A stretch of 52,157 nt of DNA from Longimicrobiales bacterium (GTDB lineage: Bacteria > Gemmatimonadota > Gemmatimonadetes > Longimicrobiales > Gaopeijiaceae), in NCBI GenBank assembly GCA_028284495.1, contig JANQRP010000036.1, positions 1-52,157 on the forward strand, given 5' to 3'. A program made the translations under genes and the position numbers. This document shows, one piece after another, positions 23,804-32,975 of the stretch. Below the pieces are notes generated by a model. The model did no database searches. It saw nothing but the letters and a program-made list of their open reading frames with translations, and was not told where the DNA came from. Each line of letters starts with the position of its first letter. Positions within the stretch are counted from its first letter, which is position 1.

Positions 23804-26242
23804 ATGCTCTTCCGATCGGTTCACCACACCAGGATGAGGCGCTGCGTGCCCTGCCGGTCCACGCCTGCCCTTCTGGTCGCTCTGTGTCTCTGTCTCGCCG
23901 TGGGCCTTCCGGGTGCAGTGTCGGCTCAGTCCGCGGCGACGGGGGTGATCGAGGGAAGCGTGGTCGACCTCTCCGGCGCCGGGGTGGGTGGACTTTCGAT
24001 CTCGATCGTCGAGACCGGGGCCGCGGCTGCGACCAGCTCGACGGGTGCCTTCACGCTGCGTGGCGTCCCGGCCGGCACGTACACCCTCAGGTTGTCCGAC
24101 GACCGTCGCGAAGCCGACCAGGGCGGGGTCGTGGTGCGCACCGGGCAGACCACGCGGCTCGCGATCGAGTTCGATGTCGAGGTCTTCGCCGTCAGATCGC
24201 GCAGCCAGATCGGATCCGAGGTACAGCGAGCACTCCCGCTTCCCGGAATCACGGTCCACACGAGCCGCTCGACGGATGGCTACGTGGAGCGCCACGCGGA
24301 CGTCGGGCTCGGGTTCCCGGCTGCCATCAGCCGAGTCCCGCAGTCGATCCACGTGGTGCCTCAGCGGATGATCGACCAGCAGCGGCCCGTGACGCTGTCC
24401 GACATCGTACGAAACGTTGCCGGCGTCAGCGCGGCACGAAACAGCGTGGAGCCGTTCCGCAGCTTCAAGCTCCGGGGCTTCCTCGTCGGCGAGTCGGTGA
24501 TCGACGGCATTCGGAACACGGGTTCGCTGAACATCCAGGCCGAAGGGATGGCCAACATCGAACGCGTGGAGGTCCTCCGCGGACCGGGGGGAGCGGTCTT
24601 CGGGCAGGGCTCGCCCGGCGGCACGGTCAACATCGTCACCAAGAAGCCGCTGGACGAATCTCGCGTGGCTGCCCGCTTCGGGGTGGGGAACTTCGGATAC
24701 GTGCAGCCGGAACTCGACGTGACCGGTCCGTTGGGCGGGGGCCTCGGGTACCGGGTGGTGGCCACCTGGGAGCAGCGCGAGAGCTTCATCGACTTCGTCG
24801 AGCCGCAGGCGGCACAGGTGGCTCCGACCCTCGAGTGGTCGAACGATTCCGGGCTCACGGTTCGATACCAGGGGGACTGGCGCCGCCGCGAACTGCTGCG
24901 GTACATCAACCACCCGTTTTCCGGAACGGTGATCGACACGGACCGCTTCGAGCTTCCGCGCTCGCTCTTCACCGGTGAGCCGGAGCAGGGGGAGACCGTC
25001 TCCGAGGGGTTCATGAACACCTTCACCGTGGAGCGCCGCACCGGCAGCTCCGGCCTCCTGCGCGCATACGCCCGGATCAATCGCAGCGAGTACGACCAGC
25101 CGTCGGTCGCACCCGCATCGCTCGAGGACGACGGTCGGACCCTGAATCGGCGTTTCAACCGGTTCCTGGAGGAACAGGACGAATGGGTGGTCGGGGCGCA
25201 GTTCGTGCAGCGCTTCGACGTCGGCGAGGTGCCCACGACCTTCTCGGCGGGATTCGACGTGTCGGACTGGACCTACCTGTCGCTCTTCGAGCGGGGCACG
25301 GTCGCTCCGATCGACGTGGTGGACCCGACCTACGGTGCGTCGGTGGACGGGATCTTCACCCTGGCCGACTCCGAGGACCAGTTCCAGCTGTACGGGGGCT
25401 ACGCTCAGGCGCTGTTCACGCCGGCCGAGGTCTTCACCGTCCTGGTCGGCCTTCGCTGGGACCAGCTCGAGAACCGCACGCTCAGCAACCGATCGAACGA
25501 GGAGGGCACGCGCACCGACACGCAGCTTTCCCCCCGCGCGGGTGTGTCGTGGGAGGTGGTGCCCGGTGTCGTGCCGTTCGCGTCCTACGCGACCACGTTC
25601 GCCGCGTCGCCCAACTTCGGATTCGTCCGGACACCGGACGGGAACCCCCTGGGACCGCAAGTCGGCCGGCAGTATGAGGCGGGTGTGAAGGTCGACGTCG
25701 GCTTCGATCTCGTGAGCACGGTCTCGGTGTTCGACCTCGAGCGGCAGAACGTGCCAACCGCGGACCCGGACGATCCGGCCTTCAGAGTACCGACGGGGAC
25801 CCAGCGCGCCCGGGGGTTCGAGGCCTTCGCGGCGTGGGAGCCCTCCGCGGTTTCCATCTTCGGCTCCTATGCCTACACCGATGCCGAGGTGACCGAGGAC
25901 ACGAGTATTCCGGTCGGGTCTCGGCTGGACAACGTGCCCGAGCATTCGTGGCGCGTCTGGGCCACGGCCGAGCGGGAACTGCCCCGCGGGTGGACGGGTG
26001 GCCTGAAGCTGGGCCTCCATGCCAACAGCGACGTGGTACCCGTCATCGGAGGGGACCAGGAGATCCCGGGCTTCACCGTGTGGGAGGGTGGGGCGTTCCT
26101 CCGGCGGGGAGCGTTCGTGGCCGATCTCATGATTCCCAACCTCACGGACGACTACTATTTCCTTCGTGGAGCGTTCGGCGGGACGGGTGTGATCCCCGGC
26201 GACGCCCGACGGATCATTCTCACGCTGGGGTGGCAGCCCTGA
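23804..26242 (+). CDS. TonB-dependent siderophore-type receptor
   Basis: An 812-aa outer-membrane receptor. The signal peptide is at about 15-42 (LLVALCLCLAVGLPGAVSAQ). A carboxypeptidase-regulatory-like beta-sandwich spans about 48-125 (GVIEGSVVDLSGAGVGGLSI, FTLRGVPAGTYTLRLSDD). The plug domain, about 165-275, has FGFPAAISRVPQSIHVVP-like text, FKLRGFLVGESVIDGIRNTG, ANIERVEVLRGPGGAVFGQG and SPGGTVNIVTKKP. The 22-strand barrel ends DARRIILTLGWQP. The plug wording is characteristic of FhuA/FpvA-type siderophore receptors. The 3' end overlaps the start of a periplasmic binding-protein gene by 13 bp, so the two are translationally coupled. There is no STN domain, so it is not itself a surface-signalling receptor. 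Confidence 0.92.
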   Translation: MLFRSVHHTRMRRCVPCRSTPALLVALCLCLAVGLPGAVSAQSAATGVIEGSVVDLSGAGVGGLSISIVETGAAAATSSTGAFTLRGVPAGTYTLRLSDDRREADQGGVVVRTGQTTRLAIEFDVEVFAVRSRSQIGSEVQRALPLPGITVHTSRSTDGYVERHADVGLGFPAAISRVPQSIHVVPQRMIDQQRPVTLSDIVRNVAGVSAARNSVEPFRSFKLRGFLVGESVIDGIRNTGSLNIQAEGMANIERVEVLRGPGGAVFGQGSPGGTVNIVTKKPLDESRVAARFGVGNFGYVQPELDVTGPLGGGLGYRVVATWEQRESFIDFVEPQAAQVAPTLEWSNDSGLTVRYQGDWRRRELLRYINHPFSGTVIDTDRFELPRSLFTGEPEQGETVSEGFMNTFTVERRTGSSGLLRAYARINRSEYDQPSVAPASLEDDGRTLNRRFNRFLEEQDEWVVGAQFVQRFDVGEVPTTFSAGFDVSDWTYLSLFERGTVAPIDVVDPTYGASVDGIFTLADSEDQFQLYGGYAQALFTPAEVFTVLVGLRWDQLENRTLSNRSNEEGTRTDTQLSPRAGVSWEVVPGVVPFASYATTFAASPNFGFVRTPDGNPLGPQVGRQYEAGVKVDVGFDLVSTVSVFDLERQNVPTADPDDPAFRVPTGTQRARGFEAFAAWEPSAVSIFGSYAYTDAEVTEDTSIPVGSRLDNVPEHSWRVWATAERELPRGWTGGLKLGLHANSDVVPVIGGDQEIPGFTVWEGGAFLRRGAFVADLMIPNLTDDYYFLRGAFGGTGVIPGDARRIILTLGWQP

Positions 26243-27498
26243 CGCTCGGCGGCCGCGGAGTAGCGGCGTCGTTCGGCGCGCCGTGGCTGCTGGCAATTCT
26301 GGCCGCCTGCGGCAGCGCCGAGCCCCACGCTGGCGCGTCGACGGTATCCGACGAGGTCGGAAGCGCGCTGCCGGTCCGGTGCGTCGAGGACTTCGCACCC
26401 GGTCGGGACTACTTCGCTCACAAGGCTCGGCTCCGGCACGCGCAGGGATTCAGCATCGAGTATCACGGACACTACAAGGTGCTCCGTACGCACCCTCCCC
26501 TGGGTCAGGGAGGGGGCGAAGATGCGGTGGTGCTCCACCTGTGCGGCACCCCCGCGCCAGAGCTCGAGGGCGACCTTCTCGACGCCCCTACCGTCGAGAT
26601 TCCGGTCCGCACCGCTGCGGCGAACGAGGACCTCAGCCTGACTCGCATGCGGGTGCTGGGCCTCGCTGATCGAGTGGTCGGCGTGGGCAGCGGAGGGATC
26701 TACGATCCGGAACTTCGGGCACGATGGGAGAACGGTGAGGCGGTCGAGATCGGAGCGTCCTTTCACGGACCGCCGCGATTCGAGGTGCTTCTGGAGGCGG
26801 TCCCCGGGGTGACCTTCCTCTCGACCGCGTCACTCGACGCGGCGGCGCCGTTGCACCGAGCCCGGGCGCTGGGCCTCGGTGCAGTCCCATCGGTGTCGTG
26901 GGTCGAGCCGACGCTCCTCGCGCAGGCCGAGTGGCTCCATCAGGTGGCCACTCTCTTCGACGCAGAGGAGGTCGCGAACGAACGGCTGGCGGCGATCGAG
27001 GGCCGATACGAGGATCTGGCCGACCGGGCGTCGCGGGTCGATCGCAGACCTCTCGTACTCTGGCTCGACCCGGCGGGCCAGGGAGACCGGTGGACCGTGC
27101 CCGTGGCGAACTGGAAGGCCCGGGCGGTCACAGACGCGGGGGGACGCACCTACTTCGGTGACCCCGATGGAGACCCGACGCGAGAGGTGACATCGGAGGA
27201 GATCCTGACGTTCGCCGACTCGATCGACTTCGTGCTGACGGAAAGCGTGGCTCTGGACGTCGCCGGTTCAGCCGGCGTACTCGAGGGCATTCCCGCCGTC
27301 CGGCAGGGGCGGATCTACAGCGTGCATCGCCGGTCCCGCCCGGAGGATGACGCGTACGACTGGTACGAGACGGCCGTCGTGGAGGTGGATCTCGTACTCG
27401 AAGACCTCGTCGCGCTTCTTCATCCCGGTATCCTGCCGGGGCACGGGTTCCACCATCTGCGTCCGGCTCGCTCGAGTCCCGTCACTTCGTCCAGATGA
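26230..27498 (+). CDS. Siderophore/cobalamin-type ABC substrate-binding lipoprotein
   Basis: A 422-aa periplasmic binding protein of the FecB/BtuF class (PF01497-like). The GTG start at 26230 gives a signal peptide with lipobox (APWLLAILAAC, C20) and overlaps the receptor gene by 13 bp. The two-lobed fold shows RLRHAQGFSIEYHGHYKVLR, VEIPVRTAAANEDLSLTRMR, GLADRVVGVGSGGIYDPELR, SVSWVEPTLLAQAEWLHQV, the inter-lobe helix VANERLAAIEGRYEDLADRA and the C-terminal IPAVRQGRIYSVHRRSRPED. No ABC permease or ATPase gene follows, so inner-membrane partners must be elsewhere. The 3' end overlaps the convergent gene at 27482 by 17 bp. Confidence 0.85.
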   Translation: MAALTLGGRGVAASFGAPWLLAILAACGSAEPHAGASTVSDEVGSALPVRCVEDFAPGRDYFAHKARLRHAQGFSIEYHGHYKVLRTHPPLGQGGGEDAVVLHLCGTPAPELEGDLLDAPTVEIPVRTAAANEDLSLTRMRVLGLADRVVGVGSGGIYDPELRARWENGEAVEIGASFHGPPRFEVLLEAVPGVTFLSTASLDAAAPLHRARALGLGAVPSVSWVEPTLLAQAEWLHQVATLFDAEEVANERLAAIEGRYEDLADRASRVDRRPLVLWLDPAGQGDRWTVPVANWKARAVTDAGGRTYFGDPDGDPTREVTSEEILTFADSIDFVLTESVALDVAGSAGVLEGIPAVRQGRIYSVHRRSRPEDDAYDWYETAVVEVDLVLEDLVALLHPGILPGHGFHHLRPARSSPVTSSR

Positions 27499-28270
27499 GC
27501 ACTGCGCCGCACAGGCCCGGCAGCTGGTACTGAAGCGGGAGCTGGACGCTGCGGGTGTAGATCTCGACCGCGCCGATGTCGGCGGGATGGATGGCGTCGG
27601 CCAGGCGCCAGGACGACCCCTCGAAGGCCTTGACCCCATTGATCCATCCACCGAACGTCGGCCCGCCCGTCCCGCCGGCCCCGCACCCCCGCCCGCGCAG
27701 TGTGATCACCCCGGTGGTGGCGGCCGCCGCATCCAGTCCGACCAGCCCGACGAGCAGCTGTCGCACCTCCATCGGGGGATCTTCTTCCAGATCGCGGGGG
27801 GAGAAGAAGTGCCCGAAGCCCATCTTCTCGCGCTCGTAGAACCCCTGGGCGCGAACCCGATCTTCGAGCCGCCTCAGCAGAGGATCGACGCGTTCCACCT
27901 CGACGTCCACACCGTCGAGCTCGATCGCGTCCGGGCGGAGGTAGAACTCGACCTCGAGCCGGCCTCCGACGCCCATCTCGAACGCGCCGTCGGTCCGCTC
28001 GCGGTACCCCTGGTGGCGTGCGCGGAGGTAGTAGACGCCCGGGTCCTCCGCGCCGAGCCGAAAGAACCCGACCGAGTCCGCCTCCACCACGTCGATGGTC
28101 TCGCCCGCCTCGTCGAGCAGGAAGACCGCCCCGGACGCGATGGGCCGCCCGGTGCCGGATTCGAGCAGGTGACCGCGGATCTCCTGGGCGTCGAGGGGCG
28201 AGCCGAGGAAGAGCACCGCGGGGACGAGCGCGGCCAGCGCCCGGCTCGACCGTTGCGTTCCGTACCCCAT
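27482..28270 (-). CDS. Secreted carboxypeptidase-regulatory-like/plug protein
   Basis: A 262-aa exported protein with a signal peptide (LAALVPAVLFLGSPLDAQ) and a carboxypeptidase-regulatory-like domain at about 30-105 (IRGHLLESGTGRPIASGAVF, YYLRARHQGYRERTD). The C-terminal segment resembles a truncated TonB plug (DIGAVEIYTRSVQLPLQY, CGAVLIWTK) with no barrel. This stand-alone arrangement is common in Gemmatimonadota and has no known role; it may be an accessory or decoy of TonB systems. It is convergent with the binding-protein gene. Confidence 0.75.
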   Translation of the reverse strand: MGYGTQRSSRALAALVPAVLFLGSPLDAQEIRGHLLESGTGRPIASGAVFLLDEAGETIDVVEADSVGFFRLGAEDPGVYYLRARHQGYRERTDGAFEMGVGGRLEVEFYLRPDAIELDGVDVEVERVDPLLRRLEDRVRAQGFYEREKMGFGHFFSPRDLEEDPPMEVRQLLVGLVGLDAAAATTGVITLRGRGCGAGGTGGPTFGGWINGVKAFEGSSWRLADAIHPADIGAVEIYTRSVQLPLQYQLPGLCGAVLIWTK

Positions 28271-28425
28271 GGCTCCCTCCCGTGAACGACAGCATACCCG
28301 TCCCTCTAGATGCTGCGGGCGACAGCGTCGCGCAACCGCGGCGAGCGGGCTGCGGTGCTGGCGCCGCAGGGATCGCGGGTGCGTCGATCCTCGTCCTTCG
28401 CGAGCTCGGTCAGGGCTTCAGACCC

Positions 28426-28647
28426 GTGAAGCTCGCCGCCCTGGCGGCCGCCCCCCTCGGAGTAGCGCTGATGGTCATCGGCGGCCTCCACCTGAGTTCG
28501 CCGTGGACCGCCCCGACGGAACTGACGGTCACCATCTTCGAGTTCGTCTTCCGATCCGCCTGGGTGCTCATGGCCGTCGTGCTCGCGACCCTCACGGTCG
28601 CATTCGTCCTCAATGCGCGGGACGAGCCGGGCGGAGACCCGCTCTAG
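28426..28647 (+). CDS. Small two-helix membrane protein
   Basis: A 73-aa protein if started at GTG 28426, beginning MKLAALAAAPLGVALMVIGG, with helices at about 3-23 and 36-64 (EFVFRSAWVLMAVVLATLTVAFVL). The same frame is open to GTG 28282, but that start would leave only 11 bp between two divergent start codons, so I prefer the shorter form. No homologue is recognised. It may be co-transcribed with nothing, since the ArsR gene 109 bp downstream has its own promoter-like sequence. Confidence 0.5.
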   Translation: MKLAALAAAPLGVALMVIGGLHLSSPWTAPTELTVTIFEFVFRSAWVLMAVVLATLTVAFVLNARDEPGGDPL

Positions 28648-28737
28648 TGCACCGTCGCCGCCGACGTCGGGTCCTGCACGTCCCGCGGGTAGCTCGGCAG
28701 CCAGGGACGCGCGCGCATCCTTGTGCATCGAGCTAGA

Positions 28738-28747
28738 TTTATATAAA
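28738..28747. promoter_or_regulatory. TTTATATAAA palindrome before arsR-type gene
   Basis: A perfect 10-bp AT palindrome that includes a -10-like TATAAA (28742-28747). TTGTGC at 28721-28726 could be the -35, with a short 15-bp spacer. It sits 9 bp before the regulator start and could be its own operator. Confidence 0.45.
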
Positions 28748-28756
28748 CTGAATTCG

Positions 28757-29089
28757 ATGAAAGAAACGGAGATCGACCAGGTTCTCGCCGCCCTCGCTCA
28801 TCCGGTGCGCCGAAGCATGGTTTCGCGCCTGATGGAGGGTGAGGCGACCGTCACCGAACTCGGCGCCCCCTTCGACCTCAGCCAGCCGGCCGTGTCGCAT
28901 CACGTTCGGGTGCTCGAGGACGCGGGGCTGGTCACGCACCGCGTGGACGGACCGCGTCGACCGCGTCGCCTTTCGCCGAAGGGGCTCGCGTCGCTGGACG
29001 CCTGGATCGACGCCGTTCGAACGGCCTACGAGGCCAACTACGACCGCCTGGACAGCCTCTGGGAGACCCTGAGGAAGGAACACCGATGA
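28757..29089 (+). CDS. ArsR-family transcriptional regulator
   Basis: A 110-aa winged-helix repressor: EIDQVLAALAHPVRRSMVSR, LMEGEATVTELGAPFDLSQP, then recognition helix SQPAVSHHVRVLEDAGLVTH and wing RVDGPRRPRRLSPKGL. There are no cysteine metal-binding motifs, so it belongs to the non-metal ArsR group found beside SRPBCC proteins. Its TGA overlaps the ATG of the next gene (ATGA at 29086-29089). The ATG at 28757 begins MKETEIDQ. Confidence 0.93.
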   Translation: MKETEIDQVLAALAHPVRRSMVSRLMEGEATVTELGAPFDLSQPAVSHHVRVLEDAGLVTHRVDGPRRPRRLSPKGLASLDAWIDAVRTAYEANYDRLDSLWETLRKEHR

Positions 29090-29580
29090 GCAGACCCTCG
29101 AAGAGCACCGTTACGACCGATGGAGAGCGACACCTCACGCTGTCCCGCCGGTTCGCGGCTCCACCCGACTTCGTCTACCGAGCCCATCTGGAGCCCGATC
29201 TCCTGGCGCAATGGATGACGGGTCCCGACGGCTGGGTGATGTCGGAGTGCAGGGTCGACGCCCGCGCTGGCGGTTCCATGTACTGCGCCTGGACGCATCC
29301 CGAGGAGGGGGGCTTCCACCTCACCGCGGAGTTCATCGAACTGGAGACCGACCGTCGCATCGAACACGTCGAGCGGATGCACCTCCCGGACCCCACGCCC
29401 GACAATCACATCGTCACGACGTTCGAAACCGACGGGGAGGGAACGCTCCTGACCGTTCGGATGACGCTCCCGGATGCCGAAGCGCGCCAGGCGATGCTGG
29501 ACTTCGGCGCGGTGGAAGGGATGGAGGCCAGCTACGCCCGACTCGAGGGGCTGCACGCCGGTCGGGAGGAGGCAGGGTAG
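29086..29580 (+). CDS. SRPBCC/AHSA1 family protein
   Basis: A 164-aa START-fold protein of the AHSA1 group. It shows LTLSRRFAAPPDFVYRAHLE at the first strand and helix, LLAQWMTGPDGWVMSECRVD, ARAGGSMYCAWTHPEEG, and the C-terminal helix region EARQAMLDFGAVEGMEASYA. It is paired with and translationally coupled to an ArsR regulator, a very common arrangement in which the pair is thought to sense a hydrophobic ligand. No direct evidence for the ligand is present. Confidence 0.92.
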   Translation: MSRPSKSTVTTDGERHLTLSRRFAAPPDFVYRAHLEPDLLAQWMTGPDGWVMSECRVDARAGGSMYCAWTHPEEGGFHLTAEFIELETDRRIEHVERMHLPDPTPDNHIVTTFETDGEGTLLTVRMTLPDAEARQAMLDFGAVEGMEASYARLEGLHAGREEAG

Positions 29581-29609
29581 TCGTCCCCGGGGTGGTTCGG
29601 CATCGCGTC

Positions 29610-29651
29610 TTGCAATATATCGTCGAGCGTTGTAACTGTGAACGATGTAAC
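29610..29651 (+). promoter_or_regulatory. Promoter/operator region of PadR-ADOP pair 1
   Basis: -35-like TTGCAA (29610-29615) and a -10-like TGTAAC (29631-29636, short spacer). TGTAAC is repeated 15 bp on (29646-29651), and ATCGT/ACGAT and CGTT/AACG inverted repeats lie across the block. The placement directly before the padR start suggests autoregulation. Confidence 0.4.
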
Positions 29652-29659
29652 GCTTGCCG

Positions 29660-30049
29660 ATGCACCTCCAGCCGAGAACCGCGATGCCCCGCAGCGTGCC
29701 CGATCGATCCGCGTCGTCCTCCGCCTCCGACGCGGTACTCAGTCCCGTCGCGCTGCATACCCTTCTGGCCCTCGCTGCAGGCCCGTCGCACGGATACGCG
29801 ATCGCGCAGGAGGTCGAGGACACCACGAACCACCGGGTGCGCATGGGGCCCGGGACCCTCTACGGTGCGATCCACCGGCTGGCCGGGCAGGGACTGATCG
29901 CCGAGACCGAGACGCCCGACGACGACAGCGCGCATGCGAGCCGCCGCCGCTACTACCGACTCACGCCGGCGGGGGCCGCCGCCCTTCGCAGGGAGGTGGC
30001 CCGGCTGGAGCGGGTCGTCGACCTGGCGGGCGCGCGGCTGGGCCTGTGA
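29660..30049 (+). CDS. PadR-family transcriptional regulator
   Basis: A winged-helix repressor of 129 aa from ATG 29660 (ATG 29684 or TTG 29654 are possible). The PadR domain has LSPVALHTLLALAAGPSHGY, AIAQEVEDTTNHRVRMGPGT, LYGAIHRLAGQGLIAETE and wing RRRYYRLTPAGAAALRREV. Its stop overlaps the GTG of the ADOP permease gene (GTGA, 30046-30049). First of three PadR-ADOP pairs in the window. Confidence 0.9.
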   Translation: MHLQPRTAMPRSVPDRSASSSASDAVLSPVALHTLLALAAGPSHGYAIAQEVEDTTNHRVRMGPGTLYGAIHRLAGQGLIAETETPDDDSAHASRRRYYRLTPAGAAALRREVARLERVVDLAGARLGL

Positions 30050-32718
30050 AGCGCGCTCTGTCGACACTGGCGGAGCGCATCTACCGAACGCTGCTTCGGC
30101 TGTACCCGCGGCGCTTCCGGGACGAGTTCGAAGACGATCTGGTGCGCGCCTACCGCGACCGGGTGGCCGAGGATCGCCATCGGGGCCCGCTCGGACGACT
30201 GCGGCTCCTGATCTACCTTGCGGCGGACTTCCTGACCTCGCTCGTTGCCGTCCACGCGCACGATCCGACCGCGACCTCGTTCGCACATGGACCGGGGTCG
30301 CGCGCCACGCTCGCGGACAGCGTGCCGCTCGATCTCCGGCACGCGCTCCGCAGCTACCGGCGCGATCCGGTCTTCGCGCTTCCCGCCTTTCTCACGCTGG
30401 CGGTCGGGATGGGCGCGGCCACGGCGATGTTCAGCATCGCTGACGGGATCACGTTTCAGGCCCTTCCGTACGCCGAGCCGGATCGGCTCGTGGTGGCCGG
30501 ACCGGGCCGCGAGCGGCCCGGCCTGACCAGTCCGGCCGACTTTCGGGAGTGGCGGGAGCGAGCGAGCACGATCACCGTCGCGGCCGCCCTGCCCCAGCAG
30601 TCGACCCTGCGCGGCGACGACGGCGTCATCGAGGTTTCGGGCGTCGCGATCTCGCCGGACTTCTTCGAGGTCCTGGGTGTGGAGCGCGGGATCGGGCGCG
30701 CGTTCCTGGGCGCGGACCACGCCGCGGATGCCCCACCCACGGCCCTCCTCGGCCATGGCCTGTGGACGCGACGGTTCGGCGCGGACCCCTCGGTCCTGGG
30801 CAGACCCCTGGAGTTGAACGGGCGGCTCTTCACCGTGGTGGGCGTACTGCCGTCCGACTTCGTGCCACCCGAGGCTCTGACGCTCGAAGGCGCACAGGTC
30901 TGGTATCCCCTGGCGCACTCCGGCACCGACCTCACGGCGCGGACCTATTCGCTCCGCGTCCTGGGACGGCTGAGCGAGGGTGTGTCCGTCCAGGCCCCTC
31001 ACGAGGAGCTGCAAGCCATCCAGTCCGCGCTCCAGGCGGAGCGCTCGATGCCCGACGTCAACGTCACCGTCGCGCCGCTCCACGAAGTCACCGTGGCCGC
31101 CATCACCACGCCGATGCGGATCCTGCTCGCCGCCGTTGGTCTGCTCGTGCTCATGACGCTCGGTAATGTCGCGAACCTCGTGCTCCTCCGGTCCGCCAGG
31201 CGGGCTCGAGAGGCGTCGGTGCGCTCCGCACTGGGGGCCAGCAGGGGCCGACAGATCCGTCGGGCTCTCACGGAAGGACTGCTGCTCTCGAGCCTGAGCG
31301 GCGTGGCAGCCGTCCTCGTGGCGGTGGTGGCCGTCGGAGTCGTCCAGCGCGTGGATCCCGGCGGGATCCCACGCCTCGCAGAGGTCGGGGTGGACGCGCG
31401 CGCGCTGGGCTTCGCCGCGCTGCTCTCATTCGCGGTCGGGCTGCTGCTGGGGCTCATTCCGGTCGCGAGGCGCACCGGCACCCCCGTCCTGCTGGACCGC
31501 GGCACGGCCGACAGGACCGGATCCTCCCGGAGACTCAGCGCCACGCGCACCGTGCTCGTCGCGGGTCAGGTGGCGCTCGCCGCCAACCTTCTCATCGGCG
31601 CGGGGCTGCTCGTCAACAGCTTCGTCCGGCTGAACAACACCGATCTCGGGTTCGAGGCCGAGGACGCAGCGTGGCTCGAACTGAGCCTTCCCACCTACCG
31701 GCGCGTTCCCCTCGACGAGCGAACTCGGCTCTACGAGTCCGTACTCCTCCGACTCGGAGAGATCGACGCAGTGGACGTCGCCGGGGGAGGCGACGACCTG
31801 CCCTTCGCGCCGGACCGCCGGGAGACATGGGCGAGCCGCGAGGGTCTGACACTCGACGACGGTGAAAACCCGCCGCGCGCCGGTCTCCACCGCGTGACGC
31901 CCGGGTTCTTCGAGGCCCTGGGGACCTCCCTGCTCGGTGGCCGCGCCTTCACTGCGACCGACCGGGCCGACTCCGAACCGGTCGCGATCGTGAACGGCAC
32001 GTTCGCGCGGGCGCAGTGGCCTGGGCAGAGCCCCCTCGGTCGACGGCTCAGGCTCGGTCACCCGACCGAGGACACGCCATGGATGACCGTGGTCGGGGTC
32101 GTCGACGACGTCCGCGAGGCGGCGCCGAGCGCTCCCGTTCAGTCCGAGGTGTACATCCCCTGGATGCAGGCTCCCACACTCGGCATGTCGATCGTCGTCC
32201 GGGGTGGAGCCGACCCGGGCACGCTCCTCCCTGCTCTCCGACGCGCGGTGCGGGAGGTCGATCCGGCGTTGCCCGTCGACCGGGCGGGCACGCTCGCGGA
32301 CCACGTCGCCGCTCACAATGTCGAGCCGCGGTTCTACATGCTTCTGCTGACGTCGTTCGCCGGAGTCGCGCTCGTCCTGGTCGCGGTAGGCGTCTACGGC
32401 ACCATGGCCTACGCGGTCCAGGGCCAGCGACACGCGCTCGGTGTGCGTCTCGCCCTCGGCGCCACCCGTACCAGAGTCCTGGTCGCGGTCCTCCGACAGG
32501 GAGCGGTCATCATGGCGCTCGGCCTCGCGGTCGGGTGCGGCGTGGCGCTGCTCGGGGGCCGGATCCTGGAGGCCCATGTATTCGAGATCACCCCCACGGA
32601 TCCCCCGACGCTGTTCGTGATGACCGCGTTCCTGGCCATGATCGGCCTCGCCGCGAGCTGGTTCCCGGCGCGCCGGGCGGCCAGCACCGAGGTCGTCGAT
32701 GCGCTGCGGGTCGAGTAG
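30046..32718 (+). CDS. ADOP-type FtsX/MacB-like permease
   Basis: An 890-aa member of the acidobacterial duplicated orphan permease (ADOP) group, MacB/FtsX-like proteins without their own ATPase. A short N-terminal cytoplasmic domain (TLLRLYPRRFRDEFEDDLVR) precedes two MacB-PCD/FtsX units. The first begins DLRHALRSYRRDPVFALPAF, then LTLAVGMGAATAMFSIADGI, with the permease core LLAAVGLLVLMTLGNVANLV and LLRSARRAREASVRSALGAS. The second core includes LTSFAGVALVLVAVGVYGTM and HALGVRLALGATRTRVLVAV. The GTG start overlaps the PadR stop. The natural substrate of these permeases is unknown. Confidence 0.9.
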   Translation: MKRALSTLAERIYRTLLRLYPRRFRDEFEDDLVRAYRDRVAEDRHRGPLGRLRLLIYLAADFLTSLVAVHAHDPTATSFAHGPGSRATLADSVPLDLRHALRSYRRDPVFALPAFLTLAVGMGAATAMFSIADGITFQALPYAEPDRLVVAGPGRERPGLTSPADFREWRERASTITVAAALPQQSTLRGDDGVIEVSGVAISPDFFEVLGVERGIGRAFLGADHAADAPPTALLGHGLWTRRFGADPSVLGRPLELNGRLFTVVGVLPSDFVPPEALTLEGAQVWYPLAHSGTDLTARTYSLRVLGRLSEGVSVQAPHEELQAIQSALQAERSMPDVNVTVAPLHEVTVAAITTPMRILLAAVGLLVLMTLGNVANLVLLRSARRAREASVRSALGASRGRQIRRALTEGLLLSSLSGVAAVLVAVVAVGVVQRVDPGGIPRLAEVGVDARALGFAALLSFAVGLLLGLIPVARRTGTPVLLDRGTADRTGSSRRLSATRTVLVAGQVALAANLLIGAGLLVNSFVRLNNTDLGFEAEDAAWLELSLPTYRRVPLDERTRLYESVLLRLGEIDAVDVAGGGDDLPFAPDRRETWASREGLTLDDGENPPRAGLHRVTPGFFEALGTSLLGGRAFTATDRADSEPVAIVNGTFARAQWPGQSPLGRRLRLGHPTEDTPWMTVVGVVDDVREAAPSAPVQSEVYIPWMQAPTLGMSIVVRGGADPGTLLPALRRAVREVDPALPVDRAGTLADHVAAHNVEPRFYMLLLTSFAGVALVLVAVGVYGTMAYAVQGQRHALGVRLALGATRTRVLVAVLRQGAVIMALGLAVGCGVALLGGRILEAHVFEITPTDPPTLFVMTAFLAMIGLAASWFPARRAASTEVVDALRVE

Positions 32719-32975
32719 CGGTGGTCAGACGGTTCGTTCTCCTGATCAACCCCGGCTTCGGATCGAGGGGTCGTCCACGGTCCTCCACTCCCGCCTCGTC
32801 GTCCTGGACCAGGAGAAGCCTGTGGTCGGAGCTCACGGCCACGTCGGGTCGGCGCGCCGCCATATCCCGCTTCTCCGTCTCGCCCCGACGGACCACGGGG
32901 CCCGCCCGGCGCATCGCCGAGCGGACCCCGTGGACCACCGTCACGACGCCCGGAGGCGCCGTCTCCATTTCGGCG
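32719..32975. other. Intergenic region, nothing recognised
   Basis: 257 bp between the ADOP gene and the convergent fasciclin gene. Frames are open on both strands but show no recognisable domain, signal peptide or ribosome-binding site. No clear terminator was seen. Confidence 0.5.

Noticed and set aside
28282..28425. Upstream GTG start for the small membrane protein
   Set aside because: It would sit 11 bp from the divergent start at 28270, leaving no promoter space, and the added residues are not conserved-looking.
32588..32968. 126-codon minus-strand frame in the gap after ADOP permease 1
   Set aside because: Half of it overlaps the permease gene, and the rest shows no recognisable domain or ribosome-binding site.
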